From positions 1-45,179 of IMG/VR virus record IMGVR_UViG_3300036863_000017: a DNA stretch of 45,179 nucleotides. One strand, written 5' to 3'. The translations under genes were made by a program, and so were the position numbers. This DNA is from a virus. Numbering within the stretch: position 1 is the stretch's first letter; every line of letters begins with the position of its first letter. Below the pieces are notes generated by a model. That model was not told the DNA's origin, ran no database searches, and saw nothing but the letters and a program-made list of their open reading frames with translations. Below, one piece after another: positions 15,221-23,529 of the stretch.

Positions 15221-15544
15221 ATGATTACATTTGACCCAAATGGCGGAGATTTAGGACGTGCATCTATAACTCATATACATCCACTTGAATTTCATGTAGT
15301 TATTCCACATATAGCTGATATTCTTGAATCATTACATAATATTAAAATATCAACTTTACCATTTAAATATGCATTTGAATTTTCTTCTTACTATAAAGAC
15401 CAAATTTTAATGGAGATAAATACAGCCAAATTACCAGAACATGTTTCATTTTATGAATGTGATGGAAAGAAGTTGTTTGAAATGCGAGGTGCATCTGGTG
15501 GTGTAGTTTCTGGATTAATTTGTTATTTAGTTACGAAGGATTAA
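15221..15544 (+). CDS. Capsid-segment-like protein
   Basis: 107 residues. Residues 4-13 (FDPNGGDLGR) match capsid residues 62-71 (FNPDGGDLGR) at 8 of 10. Residues 76-104 (SFYECDGKKLFEMRGASGGV and on) match capsid residues 363-391 at 16 of 29. The region between does not obviously match. The protein therefore looks like an N-terminal and a C-terminal segment of the phage's own capsid protein joined with most of the middle missing, yet it is encoded in the early region on the opposite strand. Role unknown; capsid-assembly regulation or decoy function are hypotheses. Confidence 0.75.
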   Translation: MITFDPNGGDLGRASITHIHPLEFHVVIPHIADILESLHNIKISTLPFKYAFEFSSYYKDQILMEINTAKLPEHVSFYECDGKKLFEMRGASGGVVSGLICYLVTKD

Positions 15545-15729
15545 TGATGACAAAAGACCCAGAAGTAATTGAAAGATGGATTACATTAGTAAATGAGGAG
15601 GGAAGGGGATTAAATAAATGGGAACAAGATTTCATGGAATCCATTACTGATAGATTTGAAAGAAGTAGGTTTATTACCGATAGACAAGAGGAAATACTTG
15701 AAAGAATATATAGTGAAAAAACTCCATGA
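15544..15729 (+). CDS. Conserved small phage protein (61 aa)
   Basis: The frame is open further upstream, but ATG at 15544 overlaps the previous stop (TAATG) and has AAGGA before it; a second ATG follows immediately. WITLVNEEGRGLNKWEQDFM, then ITDRQEEILERIYSEKTP is a recurrent small phage protein pattern with a long C-terminal helix. Function unknown. It separates two capsid-segment-like genes. Confidence 0.7.
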   Translation: MMTKDPEVIERWITLVNEEGRGLNKWEQDFMESITDRFERSRFITDRQEEILERIYSEKTP

Positions 15730-15929
15730 ATAGAAGGTTATTTCTAAAATCTATTTTATCTGCTGCTGTATTAGCACAGACTAATATTGACACTATTTTA
15801 GACAATATTATTTTAGATACTGAACATTTATCTGATACTGAATTTGTTGCATACATCAATATACAAATGAATATGTGGGTTACAAATCCCACAAGTTGTG
15901 CAATTATAAATCATATAAATGAACCATGA
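15726..15929 (+). CDS. RR-leader small protein with capsid C-terminus-like end
   Basis: 67 residues, start by ATGA overlap. The N-terminus MNRRLFLKSILSAAVLAQ resembles a twin-arginine or lipoprotein-like leader and the start of the protein at 11250. The C-terminal MNMWVTNPTSCAIINHI parallels the capsid C-terminus (MQTFVSNPAATAYIDAL form) with V, NP, A and I kept; this match alone is weak. It lies next to the stronger capsid-like gene at 15221. Confidence 0.6.
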   Translation: MNRRLFLKSILSAAVLAQTNIDTILDNIILDTEHLSDTEFVAYINIQMNMWVTNPTSCAIINHINEP

Positions 15930-15947
15930 AAGTAATTTATAAAGTAT

Positions 15948-16436
15948 ATGAATCTAGACTTATTAAAAAAACTAACAAGATTAGCTAATAATAATCCAAA
16001 TGATAATGAAGCTAATTTAGCTGCTAGACGTGTATGTAAAATATTAGAAGAAGGTAATTGGTCTTTGCCCAGTATTCAGTCTAGACCTAATACTGTCCCA
16101 CCTCGTACATGGAATGATGCTTGGAGGTCTACTGAACCACAATGGAAAAGTAAACCACCAGATAAACCATCTGAACCTGATAGAGAACATCAAAAGAGAC
16201 AAGAAGAATTTTATAGGAAATATTATAGACCATCAAGAGCACAGGAAGAATTCTTTCGAGATATATACGTAGGTGTTGATTTTGGTTTTGGTCCTTCCAA
16301 ACCATCAAAACCACCAAGAGAAAAAAGACCAATGGAATGTACTAGGTGTCATCAAACAAAAGAAACTGCATATGTAGGTAATTTGTATATCTGTAATGAA
16401 TGTATATGGAATGAATATAAGGAGAAAAGAGCATGA
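15948..16436 (+). CDS. DUF2786-like N-terminus with zinc ribbon C-terminus
   Basis: 162 residues. LLKKLTRLANNNPNDNEANL and AARRVCKILEEGN resemble the helical DUF2786 domain found in phage and bacterial proteins. A long Pro/Arg-rich linker (about 45-125) follows, then CTRC and CNEC, a zinc ribbon. Start at 15948, shortly after the upstream stop. The linker has several Trp and Pro-rich repeats (KPSKPP). Function unknown. Confidence 0.65.
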   Translation: MNLDLLKKLTRLANNNPNDNEANLAARRVCKILEEGNWSLPSIQSRPNTVPPRTWNDAWRSTEPQWKSKPPDKPSEPDREHQKRQEEFYRKYYRPSRAQEEFFRDIYVGVDFGFGPSKPSKPPREKRPMECTRCHQTKETAYVGNLYICNECIWNEYKEKRA

Positions 16437-16485
16437 AATAAATGATGGTAGTTATAAAAATGCAGCAGAATAATAGGAGAATAAA

Positions 16486-16926
16486 ATGATAGACTATCTA
16501 GGTTCAGTTAAAGAGTTCCATGAAAAATATGGTCATTATATTTCAAATAAACCAGTTATTCCCCCTGAAAGAGTAATTGAATTACGATATAGATTAATTG
16601 AAGAAGAAATGAATGAGACCCTTGGTGCTCTAAGAGAACTGATGAATGCTAATCCTCTAAATCCAATTAGGGATGACTATTATATTGATTTAGCAGATGG
16701 AATAGCTGATTCAATTGTAGTATTAATGGGAACTATTCTTGCTTTTGGTATTCCTATTGAAGAAGTATTTAAAGAAGTTCACCGTTCAAATATGAGTAAA
16801 TCAACTGAAACTAATGAATATGGTAAGACTATTAAGGGACCAAATTATAGTCCACCAGATATTAAATCAATTATTCATTTATATCTACGAGAAGAACCTA
16901 GAACTAGGAAAGGAAGTTTAGATTAA
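16486..16926 (+). CDS. MazG-like nucleotide pyrophosphohydrolase
   Basis: 146 residues. ATAGGAGAATAAAATG gives a clear Shine-Dalgarno. LIEEEMNET (EExxE type) near residue 38 and the DLADGIADSIVV helix supply the acidic metal ligands of the all-alpha NTP pyrophosphohydrolase (MazG/PRA-PH) superfamily. The C-terminal EVHRSNMSK, then GPNYSPPDI is typical of the phage forms. Phage MazG enzymes are thought to remove noncanonical or signalling nucleotides. Confidence 0.85.
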   Translation: MIDYLGSVKEFHEKYGHYISNKPVIPPERVIELRYRLIEEEMNETLGALRELMNANPLNPIRDDYYIDLADGIADSIVVLMGTILAFGIPIEEVFKEVHRSNMSKSTETNEYGKTIKGPNYSPPDIKSIIHLYLREEPRTRKGSLD

Positions 16927-17105
16927 TGAATAATTTTCATATATTAGTTTATGATGAAGCTTTTGTAGACCCAAAACATATGGGGGCTTTAATAATAAAA
17001 TTAAATGAAAAATTTCCAAATGATATATTCTATTCAATATCACATTTAAATCATGATGAAAGTCCGGTTTACTTAATAAGCTGTGAACTGAAGGAAAATA
17101 AGTAA
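16926..17105 (+). CDS. Hypothetical protein (59 aa)
   Basis: TAATG overlap at both ends. MNNFHILVYDEAFVDPKHMG to YLISCELKENK reads as an alpha/beta small domain. Not recognised. Confidence 0.55.
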   Translation: MNNFHILVYDEAFVDPKHMGALIIKLNEKFPNDIFYSISHLNHDESPVYLISCELKENK

Positions 17106-17251
17106 TGGATGAGAATAATAAAGAACCTAGATTAACCGAAATTGATAGGAAAGATATTCTAATGAAAGCTTATCAATATAAGAATCAGCATCCTGATGAA
17201 TTTGTTAGAATATTGGCACAAATCGCCATATATCATTATGGAGATAAGTAA
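17105..17251 (+). CDS. Hypothetical protein (48 aa)
   Basis: ATG at 17105 overlaps the upstream stop by 1 nt; TAA at 17249-17251 lies one base before the tRNA. Charged and helical (RKDILMKAYQYKNQ, DEFVRILAQIAIYHYG). Last protein of the rightward unit. Confidence 0.55.
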   Translation: MDENNKEPRLTEIDRKDILMKAYQYKNQHPDEFVRILAQIAIYHYGDK

Positions 17252-17252
17252 C

Positions 17253-17337
17253 GCCAGCTTGGTGGAATTGGTATACACACAAGACTTAAAATCTTGCGGC
17301 CATTAAGGTCATAAGAGTTCAAATCTCTTAGCTGGCA
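17253..17337 (+). tRNA. tRNA-Leu (UAA)
   Basis: 85 nt with all arms: acceptor GCCAGCT with AGCTGGC (7 pairs), D-arm GTGG...TATAC, anticodon arm CAAGA/TCTTG with loop CTTAAAA (anticodon UAA), a long variable arm as in class II tRNAs, and T-arm AAGAG-TTCAAAT-CTCTT. CCA is not encoded. The phage uses TTA leucine codons heavily, so this tRNA would support its translation. It lies exactly at the convergence of the two transcription fronts. Confidence 0.97.
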
Positions 17338-17339
17338 CT

Positions 17340-17525
17340 TTATTTTAATCTAGGAATATTAGGACCAACTACTCCTATTAATTGAAGTAACCACAATACA
17401 ATTACTATAACCACAACTACCCTAATTATTGTTTGGATAGGTGGTGACATTGGAATATAAGTTTCTATCAGATAAAGACATACTCCAATAATCACAAGGA
17501 CTAAGATAAACGTAATTAATGGCAT
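17340..17525 (-). CDS. Small two-helix membrane protein, holin candidate
   Basis: 61 residues, mostly hydrophobic: one helix at about 2-22 and one at about 29-52, joined by YIPMSPPIQ. It resembles the short Thivi_2564-type membrane proteins of bacteria. As the last late gene, five genes beyond the endolysin, it could be a holin, which is inference. The stop is 2 nt from the tRNA on the other strand. Confidence 0.7.
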   Translation of the reverse strand: MPLITFILVLVIIGVCLYLIETYIPMSPPIQTIIRVVVVIVIVLWLLQLIGVVGPNIPRLK

Positions 17526-17534
17526 TTTTATCTC

Positions 17535-19919
17535 CTATTTATATAGTTCCCTGAGAGGATATGGATTTTTGATACTTAAATCATATTCTTCTGGAATATA
17601 AATTGATTTACCAAAATCTCCTTTTCCATATGTCTGTGTTCCAAATCCTACACTACTAGCAGGTGCTATTAATGCAGCAATATAGGGGTCATCTTTGGCT
17701 GCTTCAATTAAATCAGTCACATAGAATGGAATAGCCATCTGAACTGCTCTATCCTCCAATTTAACAGGTTGATTTGAACTAGCATTAATTATATCATAAG
17801 CTAATCTTTGGACAGGAGCTAATCTATTTGCAAGAAAATCTCCGGCAATACTTCCTGTGGTATCTGCCTTATATCCTTTTCCTAAATAATTACTTTTACC
17901 TGAAACAGAACTAGTTACTACACCTGTTAGTCCTCTAGCCATTAATGTAGTAAGAGGCTGATAACCACCACCAGGGTCTATACGAGTATTTCCTATTCTG
18001 ATTTTACCAAAATCTGCATTAGTAGGGTCGGTATTTACTTTAACATTTGGGGCTAATGATGCCAAACCAGAGAAAGCAGCCCATGAGCCTAATACCCTAC
18101 TTAATCCTTTTACATATTCCTTTCTTATTATTGGGTCAGCTTGCATATAAGTAGAAGGATTGAAGAACTTAACTTGACTAGCTAAATTTCTAGGACTCCA
18201 TAATACGTCAGATAAAAGTTTAGCATTTGATTCAAAATTAATATTTCTCTTTCCTAATCCAACTTCTAATTTTCCTCTACCAGTAGCATCATTTACAAAG
18301 TCAGCTATTTGTTTACTAAATACTAAATCCTTATCTGGTCCCCTACCTAATTCAATAGCTCTATCTAATAGGCTAGTACTTTTATTTACTCTTAAATCAT
18401 TTAAGAAAGCCGCATATGCCCGATTAGAAGCGCGCACATATCTACCATATCCAGGTATTCTTTCTGCTAAACTACTAGCTATTTGTTCTTCTCTTTTATT
18501 TAATAAATCAGTAGTTTTAACTCCAATTTCCTCGGCTATTGATGGTTTTTCCCTATATTTTGTAAGAATTCCTTCTTTATTATATAATGGTTCGTAACGT
18601 GGTTTATAGTATTTATTATTCAAATGACTCGCTTCTATTGCTTTACTTGCACCTTCACTGTCAAATGCTTTTGCTGCAGTTCCCCATGCTTTAAACCAAT
18701 CTGTAGTAAAAGCTAATGGTCTAGCTTGTCTAAATGCAGCAGAAGTCATAAAGGGCAAATCAATAGACATTAATCCTTTTGGTGCATTTACTACCTGTCT
18801 TAATTTAGATTCTGGCTTAATTGGTGATTCTTTTCTTTTAATAACAGGAATATCTGGGTCTAATTCTTCTGGATTCAATAATCTTCCCTGAATAGGTGGT
18901 TTATTTGGCGGTTTAATACCAGATTGGGTTTTCTTAAATCTAAAATTACCAGATGAATCTTGACCATCATATTCAAAACCGGCAGATTGTGCTTGTTTAA
19001 TTTTAGTTGGAACATCTGGTCCTGGTGTAATCTTTACTATAGTTCCTACTGGAATTGAATCTGATGTTTTTGCTGTGATTGTTTTTGGTGTTTCTATTGT
19101 TGGCTTGTAAATCTTTTCTAGTCTATTTAATGCTTCTTCATTACTTATTTTTCCATCCCTATATTCCTGTTGAACTTTAGAAGCTGCTGCATCTTGAATG
19201 GCAGTAGGTTCGGTTGGTTTTGGTGTAAATTCTTGTTTACCAGCTTGAATAGCCCAATCATCTTTTGGTAATATTCCCTTTCTAACTTCACCAATCATAT
19301 CTTCAGGAACTTCTACTTTTTTAATAGGAATTTCTTTTTTAAGTGCTTCTATTTCGGGATTAAATTCTTCAACAGGTTTTTTACCTTTAGAGCCACCACG
19401 TAAACCAAGAGCACCTAATCCTACTTCTAATCCACCAACAATTTTTTCAGGCCATGTTTCTCCTGAATAAATATCATGTGCTCCTTCAACTATAGTAGGA
19501 ACTGATAATGCTTTAGTTATATAATTTAATCCTTTAGATACAAAGGGAAATCCTAATTTTTCTGCTATACTTCCTATGGCACCGGTTCCACTTAATGCAA
19601 CAGTTAATGGAGAAGGTGTGCCATACATTACATCAGTAGCAAAACTACCTATATTACCTAGAAATGGATGTTCTTTCGTGAATGCTTCTTCAGCTCGTTT
19701 TAAATGTTCTGGTTTAGGAAAAAATGGTTCTGTTACAGCTTCATATCCTTTACGTAACCATCCTTTTTCTTCTATAGGTGGAACTTGTTCCTGTAATTGA
19801 ACAGGCTCTTGTATGGGAGTAGTATCTGGCTTATATGCTTTGATAACTTTAGCTATATTTTCTTCTGGTTCTTTAGCATCAATCATTTTCTGAACAATTT
19901 GTTCTAATGATTGTGGCAT
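17535..19919 (-). CDS. Large internal/ejection protein with polyvalent-type C-terminal domain
   Basis: 794 residues. The N-terminal 350 residues are low in order (Pro, Lys, Glu-rich; repeated TPKTITAKTS and PIKPESK). The C-terminal part has YMQADPIIRKEY, FGKIRIGNTRIDPGGGYQ and YLGKGYKADTTGSIAGDF, a pattern I associate with the large polyvalent protein-associated domains at the ends of phage virion proteins. Position after the tail and lysis genes fits a DNA-ejection or internal virion protein. It starts 1 nt before the next upstream gene ends, so the genes are coupled. Confidence 0.65.
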   Translation of the reverse strand: MPQSLEQIVQKMIDAKEPEENIAKVIKAYKPDTTPIQEPVQLQEQVPPIEEKGWLRKGYEAVTEPFFPKPEHLKRAEEAFTKEHPFLGNIGSFATDVMYGTPSPLTVALSGTGAIGSIAEKLGFPFVSKGLNYITKALSVPTIVEGAHDIYSGETWPEKIVGGLEVGLGALGLRGGSKGKKPVEEFNPEIEALKKEIPIKKVEVPEDMIGEVRKGILPKDDWAIQAGKQEFTPKPTEPTAIQDAAASKVQQEYRDGKISNEEALNRLEKIYKPTIETPKTITAKTSDSIPVGTIVKITPGPDVPTKIKQAQSAGFEYDGQDSSGNFRFKKTQSGIKPPNKPPIQGRLLNPEELDPDIPVIKRKESPIKPESKLRQVVNAPKGLMSIDLPFMTSAAFRQARPLAFTTDWFKAWGTAAKAFDSEGASKAIEASHLNNKYYKPRYEPLYNKEGILTKYREKPSIAEEIGVKTTDLLNKREEQIASSLAERIPGYGRYVRASNRAYAAFLNDLRVNKSTSLLDRAIELGRGPDKDLVFSKQIADFVNDATGRGKLEVGLGKRNINFESNAKLLSDVLWSPRNLASQVKFFNPSTYMQADPIIRKEYVKGLSRVLGSWAAFSGLASLAPNVKVNTDPTNADFGKIRIGNTRIDPGGGYQPLTTLMARGLTGVVTSSVSGKSNYLGKGYKADTTGSIAGDFLANRLAPVQRLAYDIINASSNQPVKLEDRAVQMAIPFYVTDLIEAAKDDPYIAALIAPASSVGFGTQTYGKGDFGKSIYIPEEYDLSIKNPYPLRELYK

Positions 19920-20873
19920 TTATCCACCATATTTCTTAATTAAGTCTGCTGCTGTAGGAATAGTTGATTTTGGTGTCTTACTTACTGGTGCTCCAGTTGA
20001 TTTAGGTAACTGAACATCTCTATTCTGTTTTTTAGAATAAATAGCATTTTGAATCATTTCCATTTCTACAGGTGGAGTTTTAGGGTCTATTTGAACTAAT
20101 CCTTCTGGAGTAAAGGTAATATACTTAGCTAAATCAGGACGTGTATTAATTAGTTCCTGAGCAGTTACCTGCTGACCTGATTTAGTTGGTGCCTTTGTTA
20201 TATTTCTTCCTCTGATATTTGATTCTCTAGCTGCAATTTCACCTAATCTCTGTTGTCCTGTTTCTTTTCTAGCTTCTTTACCTCTCTCAGTAACAGCTTC
20301 AACACGATTCATTGCATTTTGACCTTGTAACTCTAATTTTTCTTGGTCACTTAGAGTATCAATTCCTAAATCAACTTTCTCATTAGTAACTGGATTAACA
20401 GCATATACACGACCATCACCAGGAGTAATAATCCTAGAATTAGGGTTCTTAGCTTTGAATTCATATATATTAGCTCTCTGTTGACTTATATCCTGTCCTC
20501 TTTTAGTAGTTTCTATTCTTTCTTGACCTAATTCTCCTTGTTGTCCTAATCTTTCTCTACTAATATTAAGTTGAGCTTGTTGATATGGAGTTATTTTATT
20601 TGGGTCATCTCTAAATAATACTTGCTTAGGTTGTTCACTAGACATGGCTGATTGAGAAATATTCTGTAATTGAGGTGAGCGTCTAGCCATATTTAATTGA
20701 CGTTGCATATCTAAATCTTTATTCTGTTGCATCATTTCAAATATTTGTCCTGGGTCTATGCCTCTATCACTACCAAAATCAGGCATACCAAATGGTGTTC
20801 CTTCTCTTGGTCCACCACCAGAAGGAAATATATTTTGCATTCTTAGTTTTTGAAGAAATGATGTATCATCCAT
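19920..20873 (-). CDS. Internal virion-like protein, Gln-rich
   Basis: 317 residues, rich in Gln and charged residues. It begins with a Gly/Pro-rich head (GGGPREGTPFGMPDFG) followed by long helical or coiled-coil stretches (ISRERLGQQGELGQERIETT, ARKETGQQRLGEIAARES). No enzyme motif. It shares style and place with the neighbours on both sides, suggesting a group of internal or ejection proteins. Confidence 0.55.
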   Translation of the reverse strand: MDDTSFLQKLRMQNIFPSGGGPREGTPFGMPDFGSDRGIDPGQIFEMMQQNKDLDMQRQLNMARRSPQLQNISQSAMSSEQPKQVLFRDDPNKITPYQQAQLNISRERLGQQGELGQERIETTKRGQDISQQRANIYEFKAKNPNSRIITPGDGRVYAVNPVTNEKVDLGIDTLSDQEKLELQGQNAMNRVEAVTERGKEARKETGQQRLGEIAARESNIRGRNITKAPTKSGQQVTAQELINTRPDLAKYITFTPEGLVQIDPKTPPVEMEMIQNAIYSKKQNRDVQLPKSTGAPVSKTPKSTIPTAADLIKKYGG

Positions 20874-20876
20874 AAA

Positions 20877-21506
20877 TTATCCAAAACCAGACATTAAACG
20901 TGATATTGTACCAAGTCCCTGTTGAGATTTCCTTTGTTTTATTTGCTCTTGTAACTGGGCACCTTGCAATGCTTGATTACCATATAATGATGACAAAGCT
21001 GGAGTAGTTCCATATAAACTAGTCATTCCACTAATAGCTTGAGGAATAGAAGATAATTTATTCTGTGCAATTCTCTGAGCCAAATCGGCATTAATATTAG
21101 TAGTTTGATTACCAATTACATCAGATTGTTCACGAGCCATTTTAGCTTTAACAGCAGCATAATTTGGACTATATCCACCTTGTAATGCACGTTGTCTATC
21201 TACATCACGATTCGCGCCTGCATAAACTGAACGAATAGGACTAATACTACGTTCTCTTATATTTGCAATATCAGTATCAGAATAACCACCAGTTTTGGAT
21301 AAATCAAGTAGTTTCTTGTATTCATCCATTATATTACTATAATCACCTGCTTGTTGCTGAACACCAGTATTATATACTTTATATTGGTCTGTTAATGGGT
21401 TACTAACTGGTTTTGGCTTTTTAAATAATCCACCTCCAACTCTTAATCCCATTTGAGGATAAGAAGGTTCTGATGGATTATAATTAGCAGAGTCAAAAAT
21501 GGCCAT
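20877..21506 (-). CDS. Internal virion-like protein
   Basis: 209 residues with many Gln, Ala and Ser; a helical middle (YSNIMDEYKKLLDLSK; SISPIRSVYAGANRDVDRQR) and an Ala/Gln-rich C-terminus. Proteins of this composition next to the endolysin and a large polyvalent protein are often ejection proteins. No recognised domain; the assignment rests on context. Confidence 0.5.
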   Translation of the reverse strand: MAIFDSANYNPSEPSYPQMGLRVGGGLFKKPKPVSNPLTDQYKVYNTGVQQQAGDYSNIMDEYKKLLDLSKTGGYSDTDIANIRERSISPIRSVYAGANRDVDRQRALQGGYSPNYAAVKAKMAREQSDVIGNQTTNINADLAQRIAQNKLSSIPQAISGMTSLYGTTPALSSLYGNQALQGAQLQEQIKQRKSQQGLGTISRLMSGFG

Positions 21507-21513
21507 ATATCAC

Positions 21514-21993
21514 CTAACTATCTATTGCTCCATAACGTAAATTCTGAGATATTCTTCGCGCCCATCCTTTACTAAAACTAGGCCAATTTGATAGTCTAGT
21601 CATAAAATCTAATCTTTCAGCATTTAATCTCATTATCATATCTGTTTCAGTAGTTATTGCCATTTTTGCATAAGATATTGGTCCAAAATATCCATCATCT
21701 GCTACTCCAAGAGCACGTTGGAAATATCTAACCGCAGTTTCAATACCAGAATTAACTGCAAAATCAAATAACTGAAATGCTACTCCATCAAAAAGCCTAT
21801 CGGCTCCAATACGTGACCAGAAATCTCGCTTATAAATATTATATGCATCTTCTCTTGTTAAATCTTTAATAACTAAATTAGGATAACTTCTTTTTGATAT
21901 TCCCCATTTAGTTTCTCCACCGGGGTCATTTGGATTATTTACATAATTACCCTCATGACCTAGTAATCTGTCAAATGCAATATCAAATGTCAT
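21514..21993 (-). CDS. Endolysin, GH108 family muramidase
   Basis: 159 residues. GHEGNYVNNPNDPGGETKWG near the N-terminus is the GH108 signature, with the catalytic Glu at position 14. The C-terminal part (GYFGPISYAKM to RLDFMTRLSNWPSFSKGWARR) is the usual peptidoglycan-binding fold of this family. No signal peptide. It should cut the glycan backbone at lysis, but could also be virion-borne because it lies among virion genes. Confidence 0.93.
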   Translation of the reverse strand: MTFDIAFDRLLGHEGNYVNNPNDPGGETKWGISKRSYPNLVIKDLTREDAYNIYKRDFWSRIGADRLFDGVAFQLFDFAVNSGIETAVRYFQRALGVADDGYFGPISYAKMAITTETDMIMRLNAERLDFMTRLSNWPSFSKGWARRISQNLRYGAIDS

Positions 21994-21995
21994 AT

Positions 21996-22367
21996 TTAAC
22001 CAGCAACTCCAATTTCACCTTCACCCTCAATACTTAGACTAGTAGCAGCAGATGCACCACCAACTAAAAAGTCAGCAGCATCTAATCTCATTAGTCCAAA
22101 CCAATCAATATAACTATTAGCAGGAACAGATAATCCTTGTCCAATAACTTCTGTTCCAGCCACGTTTCCACCAGTAGCACCTAACCAGAATGAACAAGTT
22201 ATGGCACCAACAGTTTTATTAACTATACGAATATGTTTTAGAACAATATAGTTGGAACTTGAACCTGCTCCTACTCCACCTGTTGCTGTAGGAGGATTTA
22301 AAATATTAGTAGTTAATGTATTAGATAATGCAACAGGTCCAAATCTAAATACTTTATTAGCAGCCAT
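21996..22367 (-). CDS. Small beta-rich structural protein
   Basis: 123 residues, Gly/Ser/Thr/Ala-rich, with VLKHIRIVNKTVGAITCSFW, a pattern seen in small tail or fibre-associated beta-sandwich proteins. Between the collagen-like fibre gene and the endolysin. Function not known. Confidence 0.55.
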   Translation of the reverse strand: MAANKVFRFGPVALSNTLTTNILNPPTATGGVGAGSSSNYIVLKHIRIVNKTVGAITCSFWLGATGGNVAGTEVIGQGLSVPANSYIDWFGLMRLDAADFLVGGASAATSLSIEGEGEIGVAG

Positions 22368-22379
22368 TTTTTCTCCTTA

Positions 22380-23243
22380 CTAAACAAACTTAATTACATA
22401 ATAGGGAACTGTAACTAATAAATTATTAACAGCATTCCCACCAGTTAAATCTGCTGCTTGAAATAATACTACTCCATCATTTCCTACAGTAGCCGTTCCA
22501 GCGGAAGCAAAAAGTATTCCAGGCCAACTAGCATATCTTCTAATAGTTGAATTTTGTAAGCCTGAAGTTGGAGTAGTTAAATTAGTAGCTGTTCCTGCAT
22601 ATCTCAATGATAGATTTGAAGCGGCACTATATGCACCACCTGAAAAATCACTTACCCAATTTAACCATAAAGGAACGACAACTGTATTAGCTCCTTGTGC
22701 AGCTATAATTTCTTTAGGACTAGTGCTTAATGATTTAATTTCTGCATCAGTTAAAGTTACTTTGGCTACTAATAATTCAACACTAACGGTAATACCTGCT
22801 CCTGGTGGTCCTGCTTCTCCATCTAATCCATCTTCTACAAATAATATAGCTGGCGGTCCTATTTCACCTTTATTTCCTTGTATACCCTGTGGACCTTGAA
22901 CTGGAATATTATGTCCATCTAATCCATCTATACCATCTTCAATAAAAACTACTGGACCTATTGGTCCTTGCGCGCCTGTAATTCCTTGTGGTCCAATAAT
23001 ATTAATTCCTGGTGGTCCAATATCACCATCTATACCATCAGAACCATCAATACCAGGTGGACCCATAGAACTTTGTATTACTGTAGTTGTTCCACTTCCA
23101 CTAATTTTTCCAGATGTAACAGTAATATTTAATTGACTAAGTTGTCTTATTAATTCATGAATAACTTGATATAAAGGATTATCCTTATTCTGCAAACCTG
23201 TATTAAGTAAATGAGCATATAGTCTATTGGGGTCAAACGCCAA
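22380..23243 (-). CDS. Collagen-like tail fibre protein
   Basis: About 287 residues. TTG at 23243 is chosen because AGAGGG lies 8 nt upstream; another TTG at 23273 lacks a Shine-Dalgarno and would enlarge the overlap. FDPNRLYAHLLNTGLQ begins an N-terminal helical virion-attachment part. A broken collagen-like region follows (GPPGIDGSDGIDGDIGPPG, GPQGITGAQGPIGP, GPPGAG), then a beta-rich head domain (about 190-287). Collagen-like triplets form trimeric shafts in phage fibres, and the C-terminal domain may bind the host. Confidence 0.75.
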   Translation of the reverse strand: MAFDPNRLYAHLLNTGLQNKDNPLYQVIHELIRQLSQLNITVTSGKISGSGTTTVIQSSMGPPGIDGSDGIDGDIGPPGINIIGPQGITGAQGPIGPVVFIEDGIDGLDGHNIPVQGPQGIQGNKGEIGPPAILFVEDGLDGEAGPPGAGITVSVELLVAKVTLTDAEIKSLSTSPKEIIAAQGANTVVVPLWLNWVSDFSGGAYSAASNLSLRYAGTATNLTTPTSGLQNSTIRRYASWPGILFASAGTATVGNDGVVLFQAADLTGGNAVNNLLVTVPYYVIKFV

Positions 23244-23529
23244 CTGGATAACCCTCTGCGACAGGTTTAACAAATATGACTATTTTAGATATAGTAAATA
23301 CTTCATCTATTTCAGTTGTAGTTAATTCAAGTTGAATTCTTTGTTGCTTAAAGTTAGCCAAGATAATAGGTTCTTTACTAGTAGTATTACTCATGGTAAA
23401 ACTTTTTAATTGAGAATTTACCACATTATCGAGACTGTGTAAATGTAAATCTAAAGTTCCAGAACCAGTTACACGAAGTCTAACTGCGCCCGCATGAAGA
23501 ATTTCTCCTATTGAACCTTTAGCTGCCAA
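23233..23529 (-). CDS. Small beta-rich tail-associated protein
   Basis: 98 residues. It starts with TTG at 23529 (AGG 6 nt upstream) inside the end of the upstream gene and overlaps the fibre start. GSGTLDLHLHSLDNV then ILANFKQQRIQLELTTTEID is a beta-sandwich-like pattern. Non-AUG starts in three linked overlapping genes suggest translational coupling and low stoichiometry. Confidence 0.55.
   Translation of the reverse strand: MAAKGSIGEILHAGAVRLRVTGSGTLDLHLHSLDNVVNSQLKSFTMSNTTSKEPIILANFKQQRIQLELTTTEIDEVFTISKIVIFVKPVAEGYPVGV

Noticed and set aside
15926-15988. 20-codon ORF (MKVIYKVYESRLIKK...) by ATGA overlap
   Set aside because: Very short, it mostly overlaps the better supported gene at 15948 in another frame, and it has no motif.
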